This document shows, piece after piece, positions 8,717-17,891 of a stretch of DNA of 56,697 nucleotides (its first letter is position 1; each line of letters opens with the position of its first letter). The DNA is taken from positions 1 through 56,697 of the forward strand of contig JANOAR010000158.1 of the NCBI GenBank assembly GCA_031411235.1. The letters are read 5' to 3'. The notes under the pieces are model-generated. The model saw nothing but the letters and a program-made list of their open reading frames with translations. It did not search any database and had not been told where the DNA came from. A program made the position numbers and the translations under genes. This DNA is from JANOAR01 sp031411235 (GTDB taxonomy: Bacteria; Verrucomicrobiota; Verrucomicrobiia; Verrucomicrobiales; Verrucomicrobiaceae).

Positions 8717-10030
8717 ATGAGCACCGCATCTGCTATCAATCTCGTCCACCTTGCCAAGCTCGATCCAGAGGCCCGCCGCAAGCTCCTCAAGCGTTCCGAG
8801 ACCGACATCAGCCAAGCCCTCGAAGTCGCCGCGCGACTCATCGCTGAAGTGCGAGCCGAGGGCGACAAGGCCGTCTCCAACCACCTCAGAACCATCGACC
8901 GCGTGGAGTTGGCTCCAGGCACTTTCAAAGTCACGACCCGCGAAATCGACGCGGCTTGTGCTTCGCTCGATCCCGCTGTGAAGGCTGCTGTGGATCACTC
9001 TATCCGCAACGTACGCCATTTCCACCAGAGCCAGATGCCGCCGCAGATCACCTGGCACCAGGTGGAACCCGGCGTCATGGCGGGAGAAAAAGTCACCGCC
9101 ATCGACAGCATCGGCCTCTATGTGCCACGCGGCAAAGGAGCCTTCCCCTCGGTCATGATCATGCTCGCCGTGCCTGCCGTAGTGGCAGGAGTGCGGCGCA
9201 TCGCCGTCTGCACGCCGCCGAATCCCGATGGCAGCGTCGATACCGCCACGCTCTACGCCGCCCGCCAGATCGGCGTGGAGGACATCTACCGCGTCGGCGG
9301 AGCCACCGCTATCGCTGCCCTCGCCCTGGGCACCGAGTCCATCCCCAAGGTCGCTAAAATCCTCGGCCCAGGGAACCAGTACTGCTCCGCTGCCAAGCGC
9401 CTCCTTGGCAGCGATGTCGATGTAGGCCTGCCCGCTGGCCCCAGCGAATCCATTATCCTCGCCGATGCCCACGCCGACCCCGCGCTCATCGCCATGGATC
9501 TACTCATCGAGGCTGAGCACGGCCCGGACTCTGCTGCCTTGCTCGTGACGGATTCCGAGGCGCTTGCCCTCGCCGTGCGCGAGCTTTTACCCGCCCTCAT
9601 CGACGCGCTGCCCGAGCCGCGTTGCACCTTCGCCCGCACCGGATTCAGCACCTACGGTGGCATCGTCGTCACGCGCTCACTGGAGGAATCCGTCGCCTTC
9701 GTCAATGAGCACGCGCCCGAGCACATGGAACTGCAAGTGCAGGATCCCTTTGCCGTGTTGCCTGCCATCACCAACGCAGGCGAAGTGCTCATCGGCCCTC
9801 ACACCCCCATCAGCGTGGGCAACTACTGCCTCGGCGTGAATGCCATCCTGCCCACAGGTGGCTTTGCCAAGTCGCACTCCTGCACCTCCGTGCATTCCTT
9901 TTTGAAGCGCATCTCCCTCGCCTACTGCACCCGCCAGGGCTTCGAGGCACTGCGCCACACCACCGCCATTCTCGCCGACTACGAAGGTTTCCCCGCCCAC
10001 GCCAACGCCGTGCGCAACCGCCCCATCTAA
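8717..10030 (+). CDS. hisD: histidinol dehydrogenase
   Basis: A 437-residue protein starting at ATG 8717 (MSTASAINLVHLAKLDPEA); the frame stays open upstream to a GTG at 8654 but without homologous character. HisD carries out the last two NAD-dependent oxidations of histidine synthesis. Diagnostic segments are AGEKVTAIDSIGLYVPRGKGAFPS, GPGNQYCSAAKRLLG, AGPSESIILADAHADP, EAEHGPDSAALLVT and LPTGGFAKSHSCTSVHSFLKR, which include zinc and catalytic histidine positions. Length is normal. It heads a tight four-gene operon: the next ATG lies 6 bases after its stop, and the last gene of the set is a HisC-like aminotransferase. Confidence 0.93.
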   Translation: MSTASAINLVHLAKLDPEARRKLLKRSETDISQALEVAARLIAEVRAEGDKAVSNHLRTIDRVELAPGTFKVTTREIDAACASLDPAVKAAVDHSIRNVRHFHQSQMPPQITWHQVEPGVMAGEKVTAIDSIGLYVPRGKGAFPSVMIMLAVPAVVAGVRRIAVCTPPNPDGSVDTATLYAARQIGVEDIYRVGGATAIAALALGTESIPKVAKILGPGNQYCSAAKRLLGSDVDVGLPAGPSESIILADAHADPALIAMDLLIEAEHGPDSAALLVTDSEALALAVRELLPALIDALPEPRCTFARTGFSTYGGIVVTRSLEESVAFVNEHAPEHMELQVQDPFAVLPAITNAGEVLIGPHTPISVGNYCLGVNAILPTGGFAKSHSCTSVHSFLKRISLAYCTRQGFEALRHTTAILADYEGFPAHANAVRNRPI

Positions 10031-10036
10031 GCCACC

Positions 10037-11359
10037 ATGCCCGATGCCCCAGCCTCCGTCTTAGCCACCGCGCGCAGCCTGTGCAAGCAAGGCAACCTCA
10101 GCGCCGCAGCCGAGTTGATGCTTGGCTTCGCCCGTGATGTGCTGCAACTCGACTGCACACTCGTCACCCTCACGCCCGACGGTTACAGCCTCAATTCCCT
10201 CAACGGTATCCTCAGCCTCGGCACTCCGTTTGAAGGTCAGCACAAGCTCTTCTTCAAATACCACCAGGAGGAAGATGAGTCCAAAGGCGTCGCCGAGTAC
10301 TACAACAGCAAGCTGCTCGAAGACGCCGGCCTACCCGTCGATGTGCCCCTCGCCGCGAGGCACACGCCCGGCGAGCAAATCCTGCTCTACCGCGTGCGCA
10401 CCGACCCACGCCTCGCCGATGTGTGCCGCGACATCGAGCATGGCAAACCCACCGCTTTCACCACAGACGAAGTCGTCGCCGCGCAGCGTGCGCTCGACAT
10501 CCATGTCGGTGCGAAGTACCTCGAAACTCTGCGCTCCGTACCACACGAAGAGCCCGCCGCCGAGCCGCTGCATCAGTTGTTTTTTCTGCGCCTCGTCGAT
10601 GACCCCACGCACGCAAATCCCAAGCCCGGTGGCCGGTATAAGAGCTTCTATCTCGACCAAGACTTCATCTTTCCCGGCCTCGACCAACCTGTGCCGTGGG
10701 CTGTATTATCCGGCCTCCGCTGGCGCATCAATGGAGTCACCTACCAGCGCACCCTCGGCGACCTGTTTGCCGAGTCCATGCAGGTGCTCGCTCCCGCCTC
10801 ACTGCCCGAGCCATCGCCCGTCGTCCTCGGCCATGGCGATGCCCACAACGCCAATCTATGGATCGAGCGCGATGCCACAGGTACCGCGCGGCTCGCCTTC
10901 TTTGATCCCGCCTTCGCCGGGGCAACCCTGCCTGCCTTGCTGGCTGAAATAAAACCTACCTTCCACAACATCTTCGCCCATCCCGACTGGCTCTACCATG
11001 CCAGCGAAGTGGCCAGCCAATACACCGCCCGTGCCACACTCAGCGAAGGCATCCTCGACGTGCAGCACAACTGGGCACCCTCGCCACTGCGTGAGCAGTT
11101 TCTTGATGCCAAAATCGAGCACATCTGGCAGCCCCTCCTCGCCGCGATGAACCGCAACAACCAGCTCCCCACGGACTGGCAGCGCTACCTCCGCCTCGCT
11201 CTCTTTTGCTGCCCCACCCTGGTGATGAACCTGCGTGCAGGGGCCGATCGGCACAACCCCATCTCCTCTCTCATCGGCCTCTCCATCGCCATGATGTGCG
11301 GCAGCGAAGGCGATGCGCCCGACACGATCAGCGACTTTATCGAACGCATCACGCCATGA
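10037..11359 (+). CDS. aminoglycoside phosphotransferase/choline kinase-like protein in the his operon
   Basis: A 440-residue protein of the protein-kinase-like APH fold. The catalytic loop HGDAHNANLW (His266, Asp268, Asn273) and the metal-binding FFDPAFAG (Asp290) are intact. The N-lobe has a lysine-bearing strand, HKLFFKYHQEED (around Lys74), and a helix EYYNSKLLEDAGLP with a glutamate placed like that of helix C. The N-terminal 45 residues and C-terminal 130 are not recognisable. Such proteins phosphorylate small-molecule hydroxyls. The gene sits 6 bases after hisD, and its stop overlaps the HAD start (ATGA at 11356), so it is translated with the his genes. I do not know its substrate; no standard histidine-pathway step needs a kinase. 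Resistance is an unlikely role in this context. Confidence 0.7.
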   Translation: MPDAPASVLATARSLCKQGNLSAAAELMLGFARDVLQLDCTLVTLTPDGYSLNSLNGILSLGTPFEGQHKLFFKYHQEEDESKGVAEYYNSKLLEDAGLPVDVPLAARHTPGEQILLYRVRTDPRLADVCRDIEHGKPTAFTTDEVVAAQRALDIHVGAKYLETLRSVPHEEPAAEPLHQLFFLRLVDDPTHANPKPGGRYKSFYLDQDFIFPGLDQPVPWAVLSGLRWRINGVTYQRTLGDLFAESMQVLAPASLPEPSPVVLGHGDAHNANLWIERDATGTARLAFFDPAFAGATLPALLAEIKPTFHNIFAHPDWLYHASEVASQYTARATLSEGILDVQHNWAPSPLREQFLDAKIEHIWQPLLAAMNRNNQLPTDWQRYLRLALFCCPTLVMNLRAGADRHNPISSLIGLSIAMMCGSEGDAPDTISDFIERITP

Positions 11360-12447
11360 AGATCATCCTCGATATGGATGGCGTCATCACCTCGGAGGAA
11401 GGCTACTTCCGCTCCGCCTTCTGCGCCCTCAAGGACTTCGCTGCCCGCCTTGGCCATGCGCCCTCGCAGCGCTGGATTGATGCCGCCGATCCTTGGGCTC
11501 TCTATCTGGACAAAACCATCATCGGAGCCGCCAAGCAGCGCCTCATCAATACCAACTGGGATCTCTGCCACATCGCCGCCCTCGCTCTGATCTTGAGGTT
11601 GTGTAAGCATGATCCAACCAACGCCGATCTCCTCGCCCAGGCCGAGTGGGACAGCCAGTCGAGCATCTCCTTGCGCTGGCCAGACATCGAGCACATCGAC
11701 GCTAATATTCTCATCGCCGAAGCCCTTGCACTTGCCCCCGATCACAACGGCTTCAGCCTCATCGAGCAGCTTGCCGCCCTTATCGCCAGTGTTGCCCCCA
11801 CCACTTGTCCCCCAGCCCTCTACGCCCGCCAGGGCTTGGTTTGGTACTGGCTCTACTTCCACTTCCAAGTCTGGTTCAATGGCACCGAAGCCGCCGCCGA
11901 GGCGGGCATCTCCGTCGAGCCCTTTCCTCATCGCGATGGCATCGCGCAGAACGAGCCCCTCATCCTCGATCCCGCGCACATCCGCACCACCCTCAGCACC
12001 CTGCGTGCCGCTGGCCATACCCTCGGCATCGCTACGGGCCGCACCAGCGCCGAGCTGCTGCCTACCCTTCGCCGTCACGACCTGCTCCGCTTCTTTGATC
12101 CAACCGCCATCGTTACCGATGATGAAGTCGTCAGTGGAGAGCGCACCCTCATCGCCAATGGTCTGAACAAGCCCCTCTCCAAGCCGCATCCCTTTCCATT
12201 CCTCCGCGCCCTTTTTCCCGACACTCCCGTCACCGACCTCATCAAAGCCCCTTTCCCCCAAGTCGATCCCAAGGCAGTCATCATCGTCGGCGACACCCTC
12301 GGCGACATCCGTGGCGGCGTCGCCATCGGAGCCACCACCGTAGCCGTCCTCACTGGCCCTGCTGGAGCCGCCGCTGAGGCATCGTTACGCGAAGCCGGGG
12401 CCAGCCTCGTCATCGCAGACCTCACTCACCTACCGACCGTGTTATGA
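11356..12447 (+). CDS. HAD-superfamily phosphatase with large cap, between hisD and hisC
   Basis: A 363-residue HAD hydrolase starting at the ATG that overlaps the previous stop. Motif I is ILDMDGVIT (nucleophile Asp6, acid Asp8), motif II is GIATGRTS, the motif III lysine is in NKPLSKPHPF, and motif IV is IIVGDTLGDIRGG (Asp313, Asp317). All catalytic residues are present. Roughly 180 residues between motifs I and II form a large helical cap, much longer than in the compact HisB-N histidinol phosphatases. Position suggests it could supply the histidinol-phosphate phosphatase step, which lies between HisC and HisD in the pathway; this is inference. Its stop overlaps the hisC start (ATGA, 12444-12447). 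Confidence 0.75.
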   Translation: MKIILDMDGVITSEEGYFRSAFCALKDFAARLGHAPSQRWIDAADPWALYLDKTIIGAAKQRLINTNWDLCHIAALALILRLCKHDPTNADLLAQAEWDSQSSISLRWPDIEHIDANILIAEALALAPDHNGFSLIEQLAALIASVAPTTCPPALYARQGLVWYWLYFHFQVWFNGTEAAAEAGISVEPFPHRDGIAQNEPLILDPAHIRTTLSTLRAAGHTLGIATGRTSAELLPTLRRHDLLRFFDPTAIVTDDEVVSGERTLIANGLNKPLSKPHPFPFLRALFPDTPVTDLIKAPFPQVDPKAVIIVGDTLGDIRGGVAIGATTVAVLTGPAGAAAEASLREAGASLVIADLTHLPTVL

Positions 12448-13523
12448 TCGCCCCACCCGCTGCTCATCCTTGGATCAACGCTCTGCCCTCGCCAAAGCCC
12501 ATCGTCGGGCCGCACAACGCCGCAGCAACCGATCATCTGCTGCATCTCGGTGAGGCTTGGTATCCCGCCGCGCCTTCAGTTGTCCAGACGTTGCGCGACT
12601 GCGTTAGCCTGCTGCCTCGCTACCCAGATTCCTTGTCCATAAAACTGCGTGAAGCCCTGGCGACCTACACCGGCAGCACGCTGGAAAATATCATCATCGG
12701 CAATGGCTCCGATGGCTTGATCGACCTGCTCATCACCGCTTACGCAGGGCCAGAGAATCCCGTCGTCGCCCCTGCGCCCACCTTCTTCGTCTATGGCCAT
12801 GCTGCCGCCCTGCGCCAAGCCACGCTGCTCACCGTCGGACGACGCGACCAAGCCGCTGGCTTCACCTTTGATACCGACGCCTTTATCGCTGCCCTGCCCG
12901 AGCGCCCCAGCGTCATCTTCCTCGCCAGCCCGAATAACCCCACGGGCGACCTCATCCCGCTCGCCGACATCGACCGTATCGCCAGTGCTACGACAGGCAT
13001 CGTCGTCATCGACGAGTGCTACTACGAGTTCGCTGGCGAGACCGCCCAGAGCCTACTGGCGAAACATGCCAACCTCGTCATCCTGCGCAGCCTCTCCAAG
13101 AGCTTCGCCCTCGCAGGCCTACGCCTCGGCTACGCCATCGCCCATCCGGCCATTATCGAGACACTCGCCAAAGTGGATCAAACCTTCGCCGTCAACGCCG
13201 TGGCCCAAGCCTGCGCTATCACCGCCCTGGCCTCGCTAGACAGCTACTACCGCCCGCTCTTTGAGCAAACCATCGCCCTGCGCGGGCAGTACTCCGCTGC
13301 CCTTGCCCAGCGCGGTCTGCGCGTCTTCCCCTCGCGAGCCAACATCCTCCTCGCCGACTATTCCACCTACCGCAGTGCCCCCCTCGCACCCGCCCTGCAA
13401 CAGCAGGGTGTCCACGTCGCGGACTTCCATGATCGCGGCATGATCAAAAACTGCGTGCGCATCACCGTCGGCGATGAGCCCTCGCTCACGGCACTGGTAC
13501 AAGCCCTTGACAAGAGCTTGTAG
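12444..13523 (+). CDS. hisC: histidinol-phosphate aminotransferase-like enzyme
   Basis: A 359-residue fold-type I PLP aminotransferase. Motifs in order are IGNGSDGLIDLL (cofactor phosphate contact), LASPNNPTGDLI (PLP ring asparagine), VVIDECYYEFAG, SLSKSFALAGLRLGY (Schiff-base Lys219) and NCVRITVGDE (substrate carboxylate arginine). This set matches HisC, which converts imidazole-acetol phosphate to histidinol phosphate. CobD/CobC-type decarboxylases share the fold, but the neighbouring hisD favours HisC. The start overlaps the preceding HAD stop by four bases, indicating translational coupling. It is the last gene of the operon; no hisB or hisH follows. Confidence 0.82.
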   Translation: MIAPPAAHPWINALPSPKPIVGPHNAAATDHLLHLGEAWYPAAPSVVQTLRDCVSLLPRYPDSLSIKLREALATYTGSTLENIIIGNGSDGLIDLLITAYAGPENPVVAPAPTFFVYGHAAALRQATLLTVGRRDQAAGFTFDTDAFIAALPERPSVIFLASPNNPTGDLIPLADIDRIASATTGIVVIDECYYEFAGETAQSLLAKHANLVILRSLSKSFALAGLRLGYAIAHPAIIETLAKVDQTFAVNAVAQACAITALASLDSYYRPLFEQTIALRGQYSAALAQRGLRVFPSRANILLADYSTYRSAPLAPALQQQGVHVADFHDRGMIKNCVRITVGDEPSLTALVQALDKSL

Positions 13524-13580
13524 CCCAGTCCCCGCGAGCCTCCTGCGTGAGCAGGGCGCGGGCGCTAACGAAGCAGCCGT

Positions 13581-13613
13581 TAAACAAAAACGGCGGAGCA
13601 TCCGCTCCGCCGT
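13581..13613 (-). terminator. intrinsic terminator between convergent genes
   Basis: A perfect 10-bp inverted repeat, ACGGCGGAGC (13590-13599) and GCTCCGCCGT (13604-13613), with a 4-base loop. On the minus strand it is followed by TTTTTGTTTA (13590-13581), so it looks like a Rho-independent terminator for the leftward gene ending at 13647. It can also act weakly on the rightward his operon ending at 13523. Confidence 0.8.
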
Positions 13614-13646
13614 CAATCATTGTGCCATCATGTGAGGTGCTCTCGC

Positions 13647-15065
13647 CTACTCTTCGCTTTTCTTGTTCTTTTGCAGAAACATCGCTGCGAGGAGCACGGC
13701 CAGGAGGCCTGCGCCGCCGAGAATCCACGTCATGGGCAAACCGCCCTCGTCTTCCTCAGGTGCTGTGCTTGTGGCTTTGTTGCGCTTGGCCTTGCGTTCA
13801 TCCGCTTCGGTTTGCGCCTTAGCGGCTTTTTCATTTTTGATCTGCTCGCTGGCGCTCATCTTTTCATCCTTATCTTTGCCACCCGCAGCGATGACTTCGG
13901 CCACTCGCTTGTCGGCTTCAGTGCCGCCATTTTTTGCGGTTGAAGCGTTGTAGATGCGGTTCTGTGTCCGCTTCTTGTTCAACTCCGTCTTGAGAGCCGT
14001 GATTTTTTGTTTGAGTTCCCCGAGCGAGCTAGAGGTGTCTCTGGAGGCAGCTTCAGTTGCACGGGCCATCGCAAGTTCAGCTTGCTCCAGATTCTTATCG
14101 GCCAAGTAGCGATATACTGCCGTCAGGGCTTCGTTGCGGACTTTGAGTTTTTCGAGGTCGATGACCGCCAACTTTGACTGCTCTTCGATGATGTCCTTGA
14201 TGGCTTCTTCGATGGATTTTTTGTCGTACTTATAAACGGACATCCAAGCGACGCGGGTCTTTTTCTCGATTTCATTGGTGCCTTTGAAGGCTGCTTTTTC
14301 AGCCTCAATGTACTTGGTCGTGCGGCTGAGATCGGGTTCCACGAGGCCTTTGATGTCATCGTCACGACGCTTCTGGAGGATCGGTTGCTCACGTAGCATG
14401 ACGGAGAGATTGTCCTTGTACTTGCCCAGCAGGACTTGGACTTCCGGGATCGCAGAAGCGTATTGAAGGGTGTCGGTGTAGCCGTCTTCGGTATCCTTGA
14501 GTTTATCCCATACAATCAAGGCCTCACGGTACTTACCCTCAGTGGCGAGGCGGGTGATTTCACTGCGCACTTTGAAGGCTTCGATGCTGTGAGCGTCGCG
14601 CTTCACGGTATCGGCATCCAGCCACTTGCCTTCCATTTTGAGTTGGCCGGAAACGACCTTTTCTTTCTCATCCTGGAGCGTTTTGATCATCGCCTCGGTC
14701 TCGGTAGCTTCGGGGGTGCCGGGATACTTGCTGGCAAAGGGTCGCAGGGTGTCGGTGATGAGCTGCTCATACTTGTCCGCCGTCATCAAATCTGCCGTGG
14801 GCAACAACTTGCGCAGCTCGACCATTTCGAGGGCCTCTGCTTTTTCACGGATCACTTGCAGGACGTTGGCTTTCGCCTCCGTGCGAGTGTCCTTGATCTT
14901 GCCCGCGACGAAGTATTCAAAGGTGACCATCTCCGGGGTCTCATTTTTCACGGTCGCTTTTTCATACTTTTTACCATCCTTCATGATGATGATGTCGGCA
15001 GTGGCGGCTTGAGTTCCTACCAGCAGCAGGGCTGTGGAGGCCAGGAGGAAGCGAGAGTATTTCAT
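13647..15065 (-). CDS. PTPDL-like exported, membrane-anchored protein (Verrucomicrobial family)
   Basis: A 472-residue protein from ATG 15065, chosen because MKYSRFLLASTALLLVGTQAATA is a signal peptide. The mature N-terminus DIIIMKDGKKYEKATVKNETPE, the phrase KIKDTRTEAKANVLQV, and LRKLLPTADLMTADKYE match my memory of the PTPDL family, a verrucomicrobial group named for its PTPDL motif (PTADL here). The middle is helical and highly charged, consistent with coiled coil. The C-terminus has one membrane helix (MTWILGGAGLLAVLLAAMFL, about residues 443-463) and a lysine-rich tail. Function is unknown. It lies 171 bases downstream of the Bat operon on the same strand and ends at a clear terminator. 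Confidence 0.65.
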   Translation of the reverse strand: MKYSRFLLASTALLLVGTQAATADIIIMKDGKKYEKATVKNETPEMVTFEYFVAGKIKDTRTEAKANVLQVIREKAEALEMVELRKLLPTADLMTADKYEQLITDTLRPFASKYPGTPEATETEAMIKTLQDEKEKVVSGQLKMEGKWLDADTVKRDAHSIEAFKVRSEITRLATEGKYREALIVWDKLKDTEDGYTDTLQYASAIPEVQVLLGKYKDNLSVMLREQPILQKRRDDDIKGLVEPDLSRTTKYIEAEKAAFKGTNEIEKKTRVAWMSVYKYDKKSIEEAIKDIIEEQSKLAVIDLEKLKVRNEALTAVYRYLADKNLEQAELAMARATEAASRDTSSSLGELKQKITALKTELNKKRTQNRIYNASTAKNGGTEADKRVAEVIAAGGKDKDEKMSASEQIKNEKAAKAQTEADERKAKRNKATSTAPEEDEGGLPMTWILGGAGLLAVLLAAMFLQKNKKSEE

Positions 15066-15236
15066 AGAGTATCGGTAAGGGTGAGTATCGGGTGGCGGCA
15101 CTGGGCCTGAAAAAAGAAGTAAATATCTGGAATCTTCCAGCGAGTAAAGACAGAAGAGCGTTTCCTTGGTCAAGCCAAGGCTCCTTGCCGCATTTTATTA
15201 CCGCAGAAGTAGCTTTTGAGAGGAGGAATAGAAGCC

Positions 15237-17885
15237 TCAGGGCAGCAGCGCGGCATCGTAGGGCCACAGCGGCACGAGGCTCTCCGACTCCAACCAGCCA
15301 CGCAGGCTCTCGCCGGGCTGGGCGATCTCGACATAGCTCCAGGCACCACGTTCGTTGAGGCGGCGGATGATGCTGCCGGGTGGCACGGGGATGACGCTGC
15401 CGCTGGTGGCCGTGGCAGCGGTGCGTGCCTGGGCTTTTGTGGCGGTGACGCAGTAGAGATCCACCACATCGGTGTAGCTGGGGCGCAGATTCCATCCAAC
15501 CACAGCGATGGCCGTAACGAGCACACCGACGACGAGGGCACCTGTCGCAAGGGGGGCAAACTTCCTGACTATCATTGCGTTCGTCGTCTTGTGGCCAGGG
15601 GCCAGCACCAAGTAGGCACCGCTAAAAATAGCCAGCCAGAGGGCGCTGGCTGCGAGGTAGGCCCAGCCGCTGGTACTAAAGAAACTCGCGAGCCCGTCGA
15701 TGAGTGCATCGCGCTGGGGGGCAAAGAAATGAATGCGCTCACTGATGTGGCGAAGGTTCTGCTGCACCTCTGGCTGCAAGCCAGGAAAGAGCCGCGCCCG
15801 CTGGTACCAGAGCGCTGCATCGCCGGGCTTATCTTGCTTGTAGCGAGCATGGCCGATGATTTCAAAGACCTCTGGGCCGATGGCACCCGCTTCGACGAGG
15901 CTGCTGGCTTGCTTCTCGGCAGCGATGTAGTCCTTGGCTTCGAGGGCCTTCACCGCAGCGGCATAGCGCTCTGCGGCTATGGCAGGCGCAACGGCGGGGG
16001 GGCTGCTCGGCGTCGCTTTTTCCGCCATCACAGTGGCAGGCGACAGTGCTGCGAGCAGCGCCACAGCCACGGCTGTGGCTTGGTTGGCAGTCAATGACGG
16101 CGCAGCTTGAGCAGCCTGCTCGCTGGGCCGCAGATGCCGCAGCAGCGCGATGACCTCGGCCACTGTGGCAGCATCCACCGCGCTCGGCACCAAGCCTGCT
16201 GCCATGAAGTTTCTAGTCTCGTAGCGCTCCATAATACCTCTCAACTCTGGCTGGCCTTCGCAGCCAGGGCAGACGCTATGAATGTAGTGGACGGCGCGTC
16301 GATAAAACTCGGCCTCGTTCCCAGCACTGTCTTCCACGGCCCTCAGCAGTGTGCGCTGGCGCAACTCGGCAGAGGCGGCGCGACGTTGCGCGGCACGCTG
16401 AATAGACACCCATGAAATGAGACCCAAGAGGACGACAAACAGCACAGCATTGAAGGCAAGAAAACCTGTGTTACGCAACGGGGGCAGACTGGCGGCAGCC
16501 CAATGCGGGGCGCTGGGTAGGTGCAGGAGGATGTCGGAAATATTGGCCACAGGGGCGAGCGTAGGCGCGGGTAATAGAGCGGCGGCAGCACCTCCAGGAA
16601 CCGTTGTGCCAGCTCCCACAACAGCCGCACCTGGAGCGATGGCGATGCTGATCGGTGGACTGCGCAGGACGACGTATTTGGCCGTTTGGGGATTAAAGAA
16701 TGACAACTCGAACGAGGGTACGAACGGCATCACTTTTTCCGGCACGATGATGGAGGAGAAGCCGATGCTGCGGTTGAGCAAGTCGCGGGTGTTGGCATCG
16801 CCGGGGTTCATATCAAAACGGCGTGGCGGATAAGGTTTCCAACCCGTGGCATCACTGAGCGTGGGCGGAGCTATCGCGTCGAAATTGCCTTGCCCAGAGA
16901 TGGTGATCTCGACGTTGACGGGCTCGCCGACGGTGACGCTGGTGTTGCTCGTCGTGGTGGCGATAGTGAAGTCGCCGACGGCACCACTGAAGTTTTTAGG
17001 GCGATCTTTTTCGGGCAAAGGTAGGGCTTTAATGGCGATCTCGACCGCTGTGGCGATGCGCTTTTCTTGCTGCATTTGCATCATGCCCAAGCCGAAGATA
17101 TTGCCGCGTCCACCACGCGTGGGGATGCCGAGGATCAGTTCGCATTTGGCAGGGCCGAGCTTCAGGTTGCCTGCCTTCAATGCGGAGAGCGTGCTGCGGA
17201 AGGTGAGTGCGGTAAAGGTGCGATTGCCCAGGCGCTGCGTGGACTGCTCAGGCTGCTGGGGGAAGCGCTGAATGGCGAAGTCGCCGTTGTTCGCATCGAT
17301 CAAGCCCATGCGTTGCACGCTGATGTTGCGTGGGATGTAGAGCACGGCGGTGACGGGTACCATCTCGCCGACGTAGAACTCGGTCTTGGCGACGCTGAGT
17401 TGTAGAATGGGATCGCTCTCGACCTGCGTGTCGGCAGTCGCTTGGCCGCTCGCCGTAACGCTGAGTTTGACTTCATTGACGGCGATGGCTTGACCATTCA
17501 CCACGACCTGTGGGGCGGGGATGGTGAACTCGCCAACCTGCTGAGCCGAGATGGGCCAAGCAAGCTGCATGGTGATGCTCTGCGCTCCATTGACGATGCT
17601 GATTTGATTGCTCTGCGACACCTGGCCCACAATCGTCAGCCCCTGGGGTAAGTTGAGTTGCGGCAACTGCTGCGGCTGCCCGCCTTCGTAGGTGAGGATG
17701 TAGCTCACCGCCTGCCCAGGCGTAGTGGCAGTGGGGCTCAGTTCTGCGGTCACGCTCACTTGCTGAGCCTGTGCCGATGTCATAAAAATCAGCGCCGCGA
17801 GCCATGCTAAACTAAGCGCAGCAACGGCGCTTCTGAGCGCAGTCCTCGGGCCTTCTTTTCTGTCGTTGCGATACGTCTGCTTCAT
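15237..17885 (-). CDS. BatD-BatE fusion protein with SH3-like C-terminus
   Basis: An 882-residue membrane protein. After a signal peptide (ends AQAQQ), residues about 40-460 form BatD-type beta modules (QVSVTAELSPTATTPGQAVSYILTYEGG; GNFDAIAPPTLSDATGWKPYPP). A membrane helix at about 475-497 precedes a helical region. A TPR-like BatE unit lies at about 625-700 (AAVKALEAKDYIAAEKQASSL, GDAALWYQRARLFPG). Two further helices (about 720-775) lead to a bacterial SH3-like domain at about 790-875 (VPPGSIIRRLNERGAWSYVEI). Bat proteins act at the membrane or periplasm in aerotolerance and stress resistance in Bacteroidetes and spirochaetes, with unclear biochemistry. It follows the BatB-BatC gene by 6 bases. 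Confidence 0.8.
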   Translation of the reverse strand: MKQTYRNDRKEGPRTALRSAVAALSLAWLAALIFMTSAQAQQVSVTAELSPTATTPGQAVSYILTYEGGQPQQLPQLNLPQGLTIVGQVSQSNQISIVNGAQSITMQLAWPISAQQVGEFTIPAPQVVVNGQAIAVNEVKLSVTASGQATADTQVESDPILQLSVAKTEFYVGEMVPVTAVLYIPRNISVQRMGLIDANNGDFAIQRFPQQPEQSTQRLGNRTFTALTFRSTLSALKAGNLKLGPAKCELILGIPTRGGRGNIFGLGMMQMQQEKRIATAVEIAIKALPLPEKDRPKNFSGAVGDFTIATTTSNTSVTVGEPVNVEITISGQGNFDAIAPPTLSDATGWKPYPPRRFDMNPGDANTRDLLNRSIGFSSIIVPEKVMPFVPSFELSFFNPQTAKYVVLRSPPISIAIAPGAAVVGAGTTVPGGAAAALLPAPTLAPVANISDILLHLPSAPHWAAASLPPLRNTGFLAFNAVLFVVLLGLISWVSIQRAAQRRAASAELRQRTLLRAVEDSAGNEAEFYRRAVHYIHSVCPGCEGQPELRGIMERYETRNFMAAGLVPSAVDAATVAEVIALLRHLRPSEQAAQAAPSLTANQATAVAVALLAALSPATVMAEKATPSSPPAVAPAIAAERYAAAVKALEAKDYIAAEKQASSLVEAGAIGPEVFEIIGHARYKQDKPGDAALWYQRARLFPGLQPEVQQNLRHISERIHFFAPQRDALIDGLASFFSTSGWAYLAASALWLAIFSGAYLVLAPGHKTTNAMIVRKFAPLATGALVVGVLVTAIAVVGWNLRPSYTDVVDLYCVTATKAQARTAATATSGSVIPVPPGSIIRRLNERGAWSYVEIAQPGESLRGWLESESLVPLWPYDAALLP

Positions 17886-17891
17886 AGTGCT

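Noticed and set aside
10037..11359. Aminoglycoside resistance gene
   Set aside because: The fold is shared, but translational coupling to hisD and a HAD phosphatase argues for a metabolic role; there is no mobile context.
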